DNA of 64,000 nt from Mesorhizobium sp. M00.F.Ca.ET.216.01.1.1 (GTDB lineage Bacteria; Pseudomonadota; Alphaproteobacteria; Rhizobiales; Rhizobiaceae). Position 1 is the stretch's first letter. Every line of letters starts with the position of its first letter. This document shows, in pieces, positions 51,587-60,066 of the stretch. The stretch spans positions 248,001-312,000 of the forward strand of contig NZ_SADR02000002.1 of NCBI RefSeq assembly GCF_004010325.2, written 5' to 3'. The position numbers were made by a program, and so were the translations under genes. The notes below the pieces were generated by a model, which worked only from the letters and a program-made list of their open reading frames with translations, was not told where the DNA came from and did not search any database.

Positions 51587-52033
51587 ATGCTGATCGGAAT
51601 CCCGGCGTTGCTCGGTCCGGAGCTTCTGGCGACGTTGCGCGCCATGGGCCATGGCGACGAGATCGCCCTTGTCGACGGGAACTACCCGGCCGAGGAGCAG
51701 GCAAACCGGCTCGTCCGGGCTGACGGCCATCAGCTCATTCCGGTGCTGGATGCCATATTGAGCGTGCTGCCGGTCGACGACGCCGTGCCGGAAGCGCTAT
51801 TTCGCGCCTCGGTCAAGGGCGATCCCTTGCTCGCCGATCCCGTGCACCGCGAGATCGAGGCGATCTGCGCCATGCGCGCGCCGGGCCGCAAGGTGGTTGC
51901 GCTGGCCGGCACCGACTTCTATGCAAGGGTCAAGGCCGCGCATGCGATCGTCGCCACGAGCGAGCCGCGGCTCTACGCCAATATCATCATCCGCAAGGGC
52001 GTGATCTATCCGCCGGAAAGCAAGAACTCATGA
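51587..52033 (+). CDS. RbsD/FucU-family sugar mutarotase
   Basis: The 148-residue protein matches the RbsD/FucU fold, which interconverts cyclic sugar anomers or ring forms. Landmarks are the N-terminal MLIGIPALLGPELLATLRAMGHGDEI, with the catalytic-type His near residue 22, and the C-terminal TSEPRLYANIIIRKGVI. It starts three bases after the frcR stop and overlaps the kinase gene by ATGA. In this operon it probably speeds conversion between fructose ring forms before phosphorylation; the substrate is inferred from context. Confidence 0.88.
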   Translation: MLIGIPALLGPELLATLRAMGHGDEIALVDGNYPAEEQANRLVRADGHQLIPVLDAILSVLPVDDAVPEALFRASVKGDPLLADPVHREIEAICAMRAPGRKVVALAGTDFYARVKAAHAIVATSEPRLYANIIIRKGVIYPPESKNS

Positions 52034-52953
52034 TCCTCTGCTGCGGCGAAGCCCTGATCGACATGCTGCCGCGCACCACCACTGAGGGCGAGCCGGCCTT
52101 TGCCCCCTATGTCGGCGGTGCGGTCTTCAACACGGCCATTGCGCTTGGCCGGTTGGGTGCCCCCGCCGGTTTCTTCTCCGGCCTGTCGTCGGATCTGTTC
52201 GGCGGCCAGTTCAGGGAGGCGCTGGGGGCAAGCAAGGTCAGTTCCATTTATGCGCACACGTCGCCGCGGCCGACGACGCTTGCCTTCGTGCGACTCACCA
52301 ACGGCCAGGCCACCTATACCTTCTATGACGAGAACACGGCAGGGCGCATGCTGACCATCGACGACCTGCCGGAGCTTGGCAGCGAGATCGAAGCCATGCT
52401 GTTCGGCGCCATCAGCCTGATCTCGGAGCCGGCCGGATCGGCCTATGAGGAATTCATGCGGCGCGAGCACGAGCATCGCGTCATGATGCTCGACCCCAAC
52501 ATCAGGCCAAATTTCATTCCGGACAAGGCCAGGCATCTCAGGCGCATCCGCACCATGATGGCGATGGCCGACATCGTGAAGCTGTCGGACGAGGACCTCA
52601 ACTGGTTCGGCGAAGCCGGTTCGCACGAGGATGTCGTCCGCAACTGGCTGGATCGCGGCCCGAAGCTGATCGTCGTCACCCATGGCAGCGAGGGCGCAGT
52701 CGGCTACACCAGGGATCACAAGGTCACGGTGGTGCCGAACAAGGTCAAGGTAGTCGATACGGTCGGCGCCGGCGACACGTTCAACGCCGGCATCCTGGCC
52801 TCCCTGCATGAGCAAGGCCTGCTGTCGAAGGCGGCGATCGCCGGCCTGTCGAAAGACGCCATCCACAAGGCGCTGGCGCTCGGCGCCAGCGCCGCGGCAG
52901 TGACCGTGTCGCGCGCCGGCGCCAATCCGCCATGGCGGCATGAAATCGCCTGA
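52030..52953 (+). CDS. frcK: Fructokinase (PfkB/ribokinase family)
   Basis: The 307-residue kinase has the PfkB signatures GGAVFNTAIALGRLG near the N-terminus and VDTVGAGDTFNAG with catalytic Asp249. It likely phosphorylates imported fructose to fructose-6-phosphate. Order frcR-(rbsD-like)-frcK, divergent from frcBCA, matches a fructose operon; S. meliloti places frcK with its frc genes. The ATGA overlap with the mutarotase gene fixes the start. Other hexoses cannot be excluded. Confidence 0.92.
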   Translation: MILCCGEALIDMLPRTTTEGEPAFAPYVGGAVFNTAIALGRLGAPAGFFSGLSSDLFGGQFREALGASKVSSIYAHTSPRPTTLAFVRLTNGQATYTFYDENTAGRMLTIDDLPELGSEIEAMLFGAISLISEPAGSAYEEFMRREHEHRVMMLDPNIRPNFIPDKARHLRRIRTMMAMADIVKLSDEDLNWFGEAGSHEDVVRNWLDRGPKLIVVTHGSEGAVGYTRDHKVTVVPNKVKVVDTVGAGDTFNAGILASLHEQGLLSKAAIAGLSKDAIHKALALGASAAAVTVSRAGANPPWRHEIA

Positions 52954-53209
52954 CCGGGACGCGATCCCCAGGCAAGGCACCGCGCCGGTCGATCACTTTA
53001 TGTTTCGCCGCACCGGACGGATGCGATGCAAAGGCCGGACCTTGCCCGGCGAAGCCCGGATTTCCGGCATCTCACAAAGACACACCGGCAATCGCGGGTA
53101 ACAGGCTGCGACACTTGAGCAATTCACGGTTTTGCCCATGCAGCTTTCTCGGCTGCGCCAAGTCTGATACCAGCGGCCGATTATCTGGCTAACCCGTTTT
53201 GAGGCCACC

Positions 53210-54352
53210 ATGCAGTTCATCGACCTTGGCGCGCAGCGCGAACGAATCCGCGACAGGCTGAAAGCAGCGATCGACCGCGTCGTCGACGAAGGCCGCTACA
53301 TCCTCGGACCTCAGGTCACCGAATTCGAAAACAAGCTTGCCGCCTATATCGGCACCAAGCATGTCGTCGCCTGCGCCAACGGCACCGACGCGCTCTTGCT
53401 GCCACTGTTTGCCGCCGGTATCGGTCCTGGTGATGCAGTGTTCGTGCCGAGCTTCACCTTCGCCGCCACGGCGGAAGTGGTGGCGCTGGCCAAGGCCGAG
53501 CCGGTTTTCGTCGATGTCGATCCGCATACCTACAATATCGACATCGCCAGCCTCGAGGCGGCGATCGCCATGATCAAGGCGGAAGGCCGGCTGAAGCCAA
53601 AAGCGATCATACCGGTCGACCTGTTCGGCCTTGCCGCCGACTACGAGGCGATCATGGCGATCGCCAACCGCGAAGGGCTGATGGTGATCGAGGACGCCGC
53701 GCAGTCGATGGGCGGCTCGGCGAACGGCAAGATGTGCGGCTCCTTCGGCGCAGTCGGCTCGACCAGCTTCTATCCGGCGAAACCGCTCGGTTGCTATGGC
53801 GACGGCGGCGCGATGTTCACCAACGACGATGCGCTGGCCGAACAGCTCCGCTCCTTCGCCTTCCACGGCAAGGGCGAAACGCAATATGACAATGTCCGCG
53901 TCGGCATCAATTCGCGGCTCGACACGCTGCAGGCGGCGATCCTGATCGAGAAGCTGGCGATCCTTGAACAGGAGATGGTTGCAAGGCAAGCGGTCGCCAA
54001 TCGTTATGCCGAAGGCCTCGGCGATATCGTCAAGGCGGCGCGCAATCTGGACGGCAGCCGCTCGGCCTGGGCGCAATACGCCATCGAGACGCCGAGGCGC
54101 GACGCGCTAAAGGCGCATCTGGGAGAAAAGGGCATTCCGTCGGTCATCTACTATGTGAAGCCGCTGCACAGCCAGGTTGCCTATCGCGACTATCCGCGCA
54201 CGCCAAACGGCCTTGCCGTTTCGGAGGAGCTACCGCAGCGTATCCTGTGCCTGCCGATGCACCCCTATCTGAGCGAGGCCGACCAGGACCAGATCATCGA
54301 GACGATCCGCAACTATATCGGCTCGAACTCGGCGCACGTCGCCGCCGCGTAG
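53210..54352 (+). CDS. DegT/DnrJ/EryC1-family sugar aminotransferase
   Basis: The 380-residue fold-type I PLP enzyme aminates keto-sugar nucleotides. The family features FIDLGAQRERIRDRLKAAID, GTKHVVACANGTDALLLPL, IEDAAQSMGG and the Schiff-base lysine in TSFYPAKPLGCYGDGGA are present. The exact nucleotide sugar is unknown; relatives such as WecE and WlbE supply amino sugars for surface glycans. It stands alone, with 256 bp upstream and no obvious operon partner. Confidence 0.92.
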   Translation: MQFIDLGAQRERIRDRLKAAIDRVVDEGRYILGPQVTEFENKLAAYIGTKHVVACANGTDALLLPLFAAGIGPGDAVFVPSFTFAATAEVVALAKAEPVFVDVDPHTYNIDIASLEAAIAMIKAEGRLKPKAIIPVDLFGLAADYEAIMAIANREGLMVIEDAAQSMGGSANGKMCGSFGAVGSTSFYPAKPLGCYGDGGAMFTNDDALAEQLRSFAFHGKGETQYDNVRVGINSRLDTLQAAILIEKLAILEQEMVARQAVANRYAEGLGDIVKAARNLDGSRSAWAQYAIETPRRDALKAHLGEKGIPSVIYYVKPLHSQVAYRDYPRTPNGLAVSEELPQRILCLPMHPYLSEADQDQIIETIRNYIGSNSAHVAAA

Positions 54353-54482
54353 GGCCTCACGCGTGCGATCACGGTCTTGCCGGTATGCTTTCCAGCAGTA
54401 CACCGATCGCGGCATCAAGAACAGGCGTCAGCCGATCTCATCTTTGTCGGGCATTGCCCGCCATGCCGCCGATAACGTGCGA

Positions 54483-55613
54483 TTAGATGCGGGGCGGCTC
54501 TTCGCCGCCCAGCCTCGCCAGCGAATAGCTCGTGCTGCGCCCACCAGCCTCGTCCCTCACCAAGATGCCCCGCGCGACGAGGTCGTTGATGTCGCGCAGG
54601 GCGGTGTCGGGCGAGGTCTTTGTCAGCGCCGCCCATTTCGAGGAGGTGAGCTTGCCTTCGAAGCCATCCAGCAGCCGGTTGACCACCTTGCGTTGGCGTT
54701 CGTTGAGTGGCTGGCCGGCCTTCGCTTCCCAGAAGCGCGCTTTGCGAAGGACATTGGCAAGGATTTCCTCAGCGCCGTCGAACGCGCGGTCGAGGCATCT
54801 GAGGAACCATTGCAGCCAGGCGGTGATGTCGAGATCGCCTTTCTGCATCCGCTCGAGGATGGCGTAATAGTCCTTCCGCTCCAGGCGGATCTGCGCGGAC
54901 ATGCTGTAGAAGCGCTGAGGGCTGCCTTCTGATCGCGCCAGCATCATGTCGGCGATGGCGCGGGCGATTCGGCCGTTGCCATCCTCGAAGGGATGGATGG
55001 TGACGAACCACAGATGGGCGACCGCCGCCTTCAGGACGGGGTCGAGCGACGCACCGCCGTTGAACCAATCGATGAATGCAGCCATTTCGGCTTGGAGCCG
55101 AGCCGCCGCCGGCGCTTCATAGTGCACCTTCTCGCGGCCGATGGGGCCAGAGACAACCTGCATGGGGCCGGATGCCTCGTCGCGCCAGGCGCCGACGATG
55201 ATCTTCGTCATGCCGCTGCGCCCGGTCGGAAACAACGCAGCATGCCAGCCGAAAAGCCGCTCGTCCGTAAGCGGCTGTCGATAGTTCTGGGTGGCGTCGA
55301 GCATCATCTCGACCACGCCTTCGACGTCGCGGTCGACAAGCGCCAGCGCCCCAATGTCTATGCCCAAGCGACGTGCGATGGAGGAGCGGACCTGCTCCTT
55401 GTCGAGGACCTCACCTTCGATCTCGCTGGACTTGAGCACATCCTCGGTCAGGGTCTGCAGGACGGCCTCGGTCCGCAGCTCGAAGCCGAGCGCCTCCATC
55501 CGGCCCAGCAGCCGGCCCTGGCGGTGGCGCACGGCGGCCAGCTGATCGGCGAGATCTTGGCTGTTCCATTCGAACTTGGGCCAGCCTTCAAGCTCATGGA
55601 TATAGGTCGCCAT
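54483..55613 (-). CDS. Fic-domain protein with N-terminal DUF4172 and C-terminal winged helix
   Basis: The 376-residue protein has an N-terminal DUF4172-type region with inhibitory motif SSEIEG (residues 62-67, the [S/T]xxxE[G/N] pattern of class II Fic proteins). A complete Fic motif follows, HPFEDGNGRIAR (207-218), for AMP transfer to a target hydroxyl. A C-terminal winged helix (about 320-370, LTKTSPDTALRDINDLVARG) could bind DNA. The ATG at 55613 lies inside a perfect 16-bp hairpin whose loop is the AGGAG Shine-Dalgarno. The target is unknown; autoregulation is plausible. Confidence 0.9.
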   Translation of the reverse strand: MATYIHELEGWPKFEWNSQDLADQLAAVRHRQGRLLGRMEALGFELRTEAVLQTLTEDVLKSSEIEGEVLDKEQVRSSIARRLGIDIGALALVDRDVEGVVEMMLDATQNYRQPLTDERLFGWHAALFPTGRSGMTKIIVGAWRDEASGPMQVVSGPIGREKVHYEAPAAARLQAEMAAFIDWFNGGASLDPVLKAAVAHLWFVTIHPFEDGNGRIARAIADMMLARSEGSPQRFYSMSAQIRLERKDYYAILERMQKGDLDITAWLQWFLRCLDRAFDGAEEILANVLRKARFWEAKAGQPLNERQRKVVNRLLDGFEGKLTSSKWAALTKTSPDTALRDINDLVARGILVRDEAGGRSTSYSLARLGGEEPPRI

Positions 55614-55644
55614 ATTCCCCGCACTCCTTGCGGGGAATATGGCG
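55608..55644 (-). promoter_or_regulatory. Perfect 16-bp inverted repeat enclosing the fic ribosome-binding site
   Basis: Arms CGCCATATTCCCCGCA (55608-55623) and TGCGGGGAATATGGCG (55629-55644) are fully complementary. On the fic transcript the 5-nt loop is exactly AGGAG, and the start codon lies in the 3' arm. The element can act as an RNA hairpin hiding the ATG or as a DNA operator for the protein's winged helix. Confidence 0.85.
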
Positions 55645-55887
55645 TTTATTCGCGGCATGTGCAAGATTTTTCACCGCAATTTATGCAGCGAATGGAACGG
55701 TCAAAGTCCGCAGGGCACAATGCTGCGCTTGCTGCGGCCTGGCGTGTTCACCAGTGTAGATGGCGTTGTGGCCACAGTTGGTGGTCAGGAACGCGCCGGG
55801 ATCGTATGCCCATGACGAGCTCACTGCCGCCTCCAGCTCAGGCAGAATGCGCACCCGCTCATAGCTGTTGAGCTTTCTGCGAGCGCG

Positions 55888-56190
55888 CCAGAGAACCGCC
55901 TTCCGGCCGGCATCTTGCACCCAGCGCGCCGTCTCGCGGGCGTCCTCGTCCTCGTTGAGGTATGAGATCACACATCGGCCCCTTCCCGCGCGAACGCGAT
56001 TGCTACGGCCCGACCGATCCCGGAATCGGCGCCCGCTATTATGGCTGTGCAATCCTGCAGACTTTGGTGCCCTTATAGGTCTGTTCGCCGTGGTCCGGCA
56101 TCGGCGACATGTCCCCAGTCGCGCCCGGCATATCCTGCGTTTGTGGGGTTGCGGCGGCGCCGGGTATTTTGTCTTGGGATCGGAATTCAT
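55888..56190 (-). pseudogene. SDR-family oxidoreductase (YghA-like), N-terminal remnant with at least three frameshifts
   Basis: From the ATG at 56190 the pieces read MNSDPKTKYPAPPQP, then in another frame PGATGDMSPMPDHGEQTYKG, then LQDCTAIIAGADSGIGRAVA and IAFAREGADV, then ISYLNEDEDARETARWVQDA and GRKAVL. Together they make the N-terminal third of an NADP-type short-chain dehydrogenase of the glucose/ribitol group, with the GxxxGIG motif. Frame breaks fall near 56145, 56065 and 55971. After about 55888 the similarity ends, so the catalytic Tyr-Lys region is gone. Confidence 0.8.
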
Positions 56191-56569
56191 GCTCCAATCC
56201 ATGGCTCAGTCAGCGTGTTCAGCTAACGTGCTAACTGCCCGGTTGGGCATTGGTTCCTCATGATAAGGAGCGCCGTGCCCTCACCTCCACTCTCTTCCGA
56301 TTGTCGATTTCGGCGACCCCAAGGCAATGAAGTGCAACGAGGAGACGACCGGTCGAGCAGCCGCGAGCAGGTTGCCGTTGCCGATCGCATGGGGCTTGGC
56401 CGAACCGAGGCGATGGCCGCGAGCTGCCGCTGTGATTGCTGAAAGGTTCCGACGAATTGCCTCTACCCGATGTGAATCCCCTGACGTTTCCTCCTGATAA
56501 CAACCCCGATTACAACCTCTCAGCCGATGGCAACGTTCGCTTCGACGTAGCGCTTGTGCTGGCGTAGGC
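56191..56569. other. Gap with an orphan coding-like tail on the + strand
   Basis: No whole gene is seen. A frame from 56436 to the stop at 56565-56567 encodes a protein-like tail (TFPPDNNPDYNLSADGNVRF then DVALVLA) with no start or ribosome site. It could be the 3' remnant of a lost gene; I do not recognise it. Confidence 0.35.
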
Positions 56570-56593
56570 CCCCGCCGCCTTGCGGCAGCGGGG
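56570..56593. terminator. Bidirectional terminator-like hairpin
   Basis: CCCCGC (56570-56575) pairs with GCGGGG (56588-56593) and GCC (56577-56579) with GGC (56584-56586) around a TTGC loop, with one mismatch. It lies 7 bp beyond the end of the stress-protein gene at 56601. No strong T-run follows. Confidence 0.5.
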
Positions 56594-56600
56594 TTCTCGA

Positions 56601-57194
56601 TCAAGGACGATTGATGCGATCGCGTTCGATTTCCTCTGAGCGATAACTCTCTGCGTAAGGGTCGAACACGGTCCATCCGCCGGCTTCGTAGTAAGTACGG
56701 CGTTCAGCCAAATCGACCGCCCTTGACTGCTCGAGGATACTTTCGGCATCTGCAACAAGGTCGTCCTCGACCTTGGCCGTCACCAGCGTACCGCCGCGAC
56801 GCACACCCTCTGCATAGACGTTGGCATCCCTTTCGGGGACGCCGGCGTCGGTAAGGGCGCCGATGATCCCACCCGCAGCACCGCCAACCGCAGCACCGGC
56901 AACTGCTCCTGCGGCGGTGGCTGCAAGCCATCCAGCGGCGACCACCGGTCCGACGCCTGGAATGGCCATGACACCCAAACCGGTCAACAATCCACCTGCG
57001 CCGCCGACCACGGCCCCTATTCCAGCGCCGCTGGCCGCATCTTCGGCAGCTTCCGAGCTATCATCCTTGTACCAGTTGGTGACATTATTGGCGACGATGC
57101 TGATGTTGGAGCGTGGAATGCCTAATGCCTCCAATTCACCTACGGCGTCGGCTGCGTCGTCGTAGTCGTCAAATAAACCCGTTAGCGTCTTCAT
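56601..57194 (-). CDS. General stress protein 17M-like, glycine-rich
   Basis: The 197-residue protein begins MKTLTGLFDDYDDAADAVGE and ELEALGIPRSNISIVANN, the general stress 17M/YflT-like domain. A long Gly/Ala-rich hydrophobic stretch (about residues 50-115) resembling glycine-zipper membrane segments follows, then a second alpha/beta portion (DAGVPERDANVYAEGVRRGG). The role is unknown; relatives are stress-induced. ATGs at 57197 and 57194 both follow AGGAG; 57194 gives the better 7-base spacing. It lies 22 bp after the DUF4142 gene on the same strand. Confidence 0.8.
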   Translation of the reverse strand: MKTLTGLFDDYDDAADAVGELEALGIPRSNISIVANNVTNWYKDDSSEAAEDAASGAGIGAVVGGAGGLLTGLGVMAIPGVGPVVAAGWLAATAAGAVAGAAVGGAAGGIIGALTDAGVPERDANVYAEGVRRGGTLVTAKVEDDLVADAESILEQSRAVDLAERRTYYEAGGWTVFDPYAESYRSEEIERDRINRP

Positions 57195-57216
57195 CATTGA
57201 TCTCCTGAGTCTCTGT

Positions 57217-57951
57217 TCATTTGTTTTCGGCAACGACGTTGCCTTGATAATCCAGGGCTACCGCGGTGCTTCGTCCGTTCTTCGTGGCTTGCCCACGCCA
57301 GATGCCCTGATCGTCTTTTGTGAGTTCGGAGACGTCCGAGTAACCCGCGTCCTGAATGCGGCTCTTGGCTTGGCCTTCGGTAAAGCTGTTCGCCCCTGGA
57401 ACAGGAGCAGCCGGGTTCGAGCTTCCGGTCGTGGTCACCGCAGGCGTTGTCGAACTGGTGCTGGAAGCGCCGGCATCCTTTGCAATTTTTTCGATCATTT
57501 CCTTGTGCATTTTGAGCTTCGGCGTGGTGTTCTGGGCGAACGACTTGAGGGCTGCATTGTCACCGTCTTTGGCATAGCTCTCGAACAACTTGACTGCATC
57601 GGAATGTGCAGTGCGCTGCATTTCGACATAGGTATCATCAAGGGGCGCCTTGGCGGCTTGAAGCTTCTCCAGATCGCCCTTGTGCTTTGTGTCGAGTTCC
57701 GTCGGCACCCTGAGCTTCTGTTCGCCAGCGATGCTCTCCAGTTTGGCGTTGGCCGAACCGTGATCATCGATCATCTTCTGCGCGAAATCCTTGATGCGCT
57801 GATCGGTCGCCTTTGACTGGGCGATCTTGCTCGATTCGACTTCGAACATCCCGCCAACGGCAGCCTTGTCGACAAACTCCTGCGGGGTGTCCGCAGCGAA
57901 TGATATCTTCTGAAGATCGAGGCGCGCGGTGAGCTCGATCTGGCAGAGCAT
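57217..57951 (-). CDS. DUF4142-domain protein without a signal peptide
   Basis: The 244-residue protein has a four-helix ferritin-like DUF4142 domain (AADTPQEFVDKAAVGGMFEV to about residue 155, with IAQSKATDQRIKDFAQKMID and DDHG). A Ser/Thr/Pro linker (160-185) leads to a small C-terminal domain (GQAKSRIQDAGYSDVSELTK) that resembles PepSY-type modules. Relatives are exported, but the 17 residues before the domain (MLCQIELTARLDLQKIS) form no signal peptide, and no hydrophobic segment is found just upstream. The 5' end may be damaged. It may be co-transcribed with the stress-protein gene. Confidence 0.75.
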   Translation of the reverse strand: MLCQIELTARLDLQKISFAADTPQEFVDKAAVGGMFEVESSKIAQSKATDQRIKDFAQKMIDDHGSANAKLESIAGEQKLRVPTELDTKHKGDLEKLQAAKAPLDDTYVEMQRTAHSDAVKLFESYAKDGDNAALKSFAQNTTPKLKMHKEMIEKIAKDAGASSTSSTTPAVTTTGSSNPAAPVPGANSFTEGQAKSRIQDAGYSDVSELTKDDQGIWRGQATKNGRSTAVALDYQGNVVAENK

Positions 57952-58069
57952 ACGCAGGCTCTTCTCCGTTCGACGATGTGGAAAGGATAGAACCAGCTTC
58001 CGCGTCGTAACTTTGACGTCCGCGCCTTAACGCGGCAAGACCGGTCGCCTCTATGTTTGAGAACACACC

Positions 58070-58470
58070 TTGGCTGAACAAAAGGCCCTTTATCCTGTAG
58101 ATACCAAACACACGAGCATGTTCGACTGGACGATCCCGGCGGGATTCGCCACCGGGCGGCACGTTCACCGGGTGCAAGAGGAGACTTTCTATGTGCTCGA
58201 GGGCGAGTGTGAGTGGCATGTCGGCGACAAGACGATCCGCGCAACGCCCGGAACCTATCTGTTCATCCCGCCAGGAGTGCCGCACAACATCACGAATGTC
58301 AGCGAGAAACCGGCAGCCGTGCTGATGACCGTTTCTCCGCCTGGCACGAGCATTATTTCGAAGAGCTCGCCAAACTCGCGGCGCAGGGTGCGCCGGATCC
58401 AAAAGCACTCGCCGATCTGCGAAACCGCTACGACACCGACCAGCTCTCGACGCTGACAACACTCACGTAA
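58070..58470 (+). pseudogene. Cupin-domain protein with a frameshift
   Basis: The first part, from a TTG at 58070, encodes a cupin barrel: IPAGFATGRHVHRVQEETFY with the metal-binding HVH...E pattern, then VLEGECEWHVGDK and GTYLFIPPGVPHNITN. At about 58343 the frame breaks. The expected continuation HEHYFEELAKLAAQGAPDPK, ALADLRNRYDTDQLSTLT is found in another frame and ends at 58470. A one-base loss in CCTGGCACGAG explains the break. The weak TTG start suggests the 5' end is altered too. Confidence 0.75.
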
Positions 58471-58911
58471 GCGCGATTATCGAAGGCCGCTTCATTGACG
58501 CAACCGGCGACCTCCGGTGTCGTCGCCGGCGATGTCGGCTTTCAGGAAATGATAGAGCTTGTCGCTAAGTCCGACATAGGGCGCAAAGCGGCCGCCGAGC
58601 TACGCACCCGTTTTGACCCACGATCGCAGGCCTCAACGAAGACTATCAGAGAATTTCCGACCGGGGCATGCTTCGCAAGGCGAAGGCGACCGCGGCGACT
58701 TTAGACTCGCGCCTATGCCGCCAACGGCGCCATGGCCACCTGCAGCGCAAAATCGTGCGCAGCGTTCCGTACGCCACCTCGATCGACCTAATCAATCATT
58801 TCTGCGACCGCACCGCCTGCTGCAAATTGGCTATGCCCACGGCGTAACGGGTCGCACTCAATCCGGTCGCCACACAGCTTTCCAGGCTGCTCCGCTCGCG
58901 GCGCCGAGCCG
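58471..58911. other. Unassigned region between the cupin remnant and the sulfite oxidase-type gene
   Basis: This 441-bp region has short open frames on the + strand, such as one ending near 58848, none with a ribosome site or a family I recognise. It probably holds decayed coding sequence. Confidence 0.35.
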
Positions 58912-60066
58912 TCAACTGACCTGAATACGGCGGGTCACCTGTCCGTTGCTCTCCCAATAGGTGTGTTTTTTGGCAATCCACGGATCGCTCATTGCCGGCT
59001 GAATGTTGCCGCTCTTATCGATCGCGCGCGAGGTGACGGTGTGCTCCCCGGCGGGCGGCTTGGGCCAGTCCAGAGACCACATCTTCCAGGCAAACTCCGC
59101 CTCTTCGGTGCCGTCCACGGTCGCCGGTATCCAAGGCCCATCGTCGATCTTCACCTCGACCCGGTCAATCGGCGCACCCCAGGCGGCTCCGACGATCCGA
59201 TAATCGCTGCCGATATGAGTCACCCGAGCCGGCGCCGATTTGAGGCGCGCCCGTCCGACGGACGTTTCTACCCACACGGTCTCGCCGTTATGGTCTTCCT
59301 CGCGGAGCGTGACGTAGTCGCGTCCCATGAACCGGTTCTCGAAGCGCTGGTCGCGCACGTCGATGCGCTTGAGCCATTTCGCGTTTGCGACCCCGTACCA
59401 GCCGGGCGCTATCAGCCGCACCGGGAAGCCGTTATCGGGCGGCAAGGGAGTTCCGTTCATCTCGTAGCAAAGGATGTTTTTTGGATCCATGGCGTCTGCC
59501 AGCGACATGCTGCGCGCGAAGTTCTGCTTGAACTTAACGTCATCGGCCCGCTTGATCTCGCCTTCGTCGGCGGCCCAGAAGACGACCTCTATGCCGCTGT
59601 CGAGGACGCCGGCCTCCTTTAGGATCGGGGCGAGCGGCGTGCCCGCCCAGCGCGCATTACCGATGCCGCCGTTGAAAAACGGGAGGCCGGTATTGCCCGA
59701 ACATTCGACCGTGAACGTGACTTCCTGGCGCGGCCGGGCCTTGATGTCGGCGAGCGTCAGCGCCATCGGCTTTTTGACCAGGCCGCCGATTTCGAGCTTC
59801 CACGTGCCAGCGTCGATGACCGGCCTGTTGAAATGCGCAATTGAAAAGAACCTGTCGTTGGGCGTCACCCATGAATCGAGATCCTCCCAGACGAGTTGAT
59901 TCTTGATGACCTCCGGCACCGGGTTCGGCGGCAGTTGATCGGTCCATTTGACGACTTCCTCGCCGGGCCGTGAAGGAAAAGAGTAGGCCCGCGAGGCATG
60001 GAGAGCGGCGATTGCGGCAAGAGCCGCGCTTCCTTGAATAAGTTCTCTGCGTTGAAGATGAGGCAT
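58912..60066 (-). CDS. Sulfite oxidase-type molybdopterin oxidoreductase, Tat-exported
   Basis: The 384-residue protein has a twin-arginine-type N-terminus (QRRELIQGSAALAAIAALHA) and an oxidoreductase Mo-cofactor domain with the Mo-ligand Cys122 in TFTVECSGNTG. A C-terminal Ig-like dimerisation domain (YRIVGAAWGAPIDRVEVKID) follows. The layout is that of SorA/SoxC-like periplasmic enzymes oxidising sulfite, without a haem domain. The start at 60066 follows GGGAGG. No partner cytochrome (SorB) gene is adjacent, so the electron acceptor is unknown, and SoxC-like or other substrates are possible. Confidence 0.88.
   Translation of the reverse strand: MPHLQRRELIQGSAALAAIAALHASRAYSFPSRPGEEVVKWTDQLPPNPVPEVIKNQLVWEDLDSWVTPNDRFFSIAHFNRPVIDAGTWKLEIGGLVKKPMALTLADIKARPRQEVTFTVECSGNTGLPFFNGGIGNARWAGTPLAPILKEAGVLDSGIEVVFWAADEGEIKRADDVKFKQNFARSMSLADAMDPKNILCYEMNGTPLPPDNGFPVRLIAPGWYGVANAKWLKRIDVRDQRFENRFMGRDYVTLREEDHNGETVWVETSVGRARLKSAPARVTHIGSDYRIVGAAWGAPIDRVEVKIDDGPWIPATVDGTEEAEFAWKMWSLDWPKPPAGEHTVTSRAIDKSGNIQPAMSDPWIAKKHTYWESNGQVTRRIQVS

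Noticed and set aside
52952..52990. Terminator after frcK
   Set aside because: GACCGG/CCGGTC can pair, but over a long loop, with only a short T-rich stretch afterwards.
55681..56202. 173-codon protein on the minus strand
   Set aside because: The frame mixes out-of-frame parts of the SDR remnant; only short stretches match the family.
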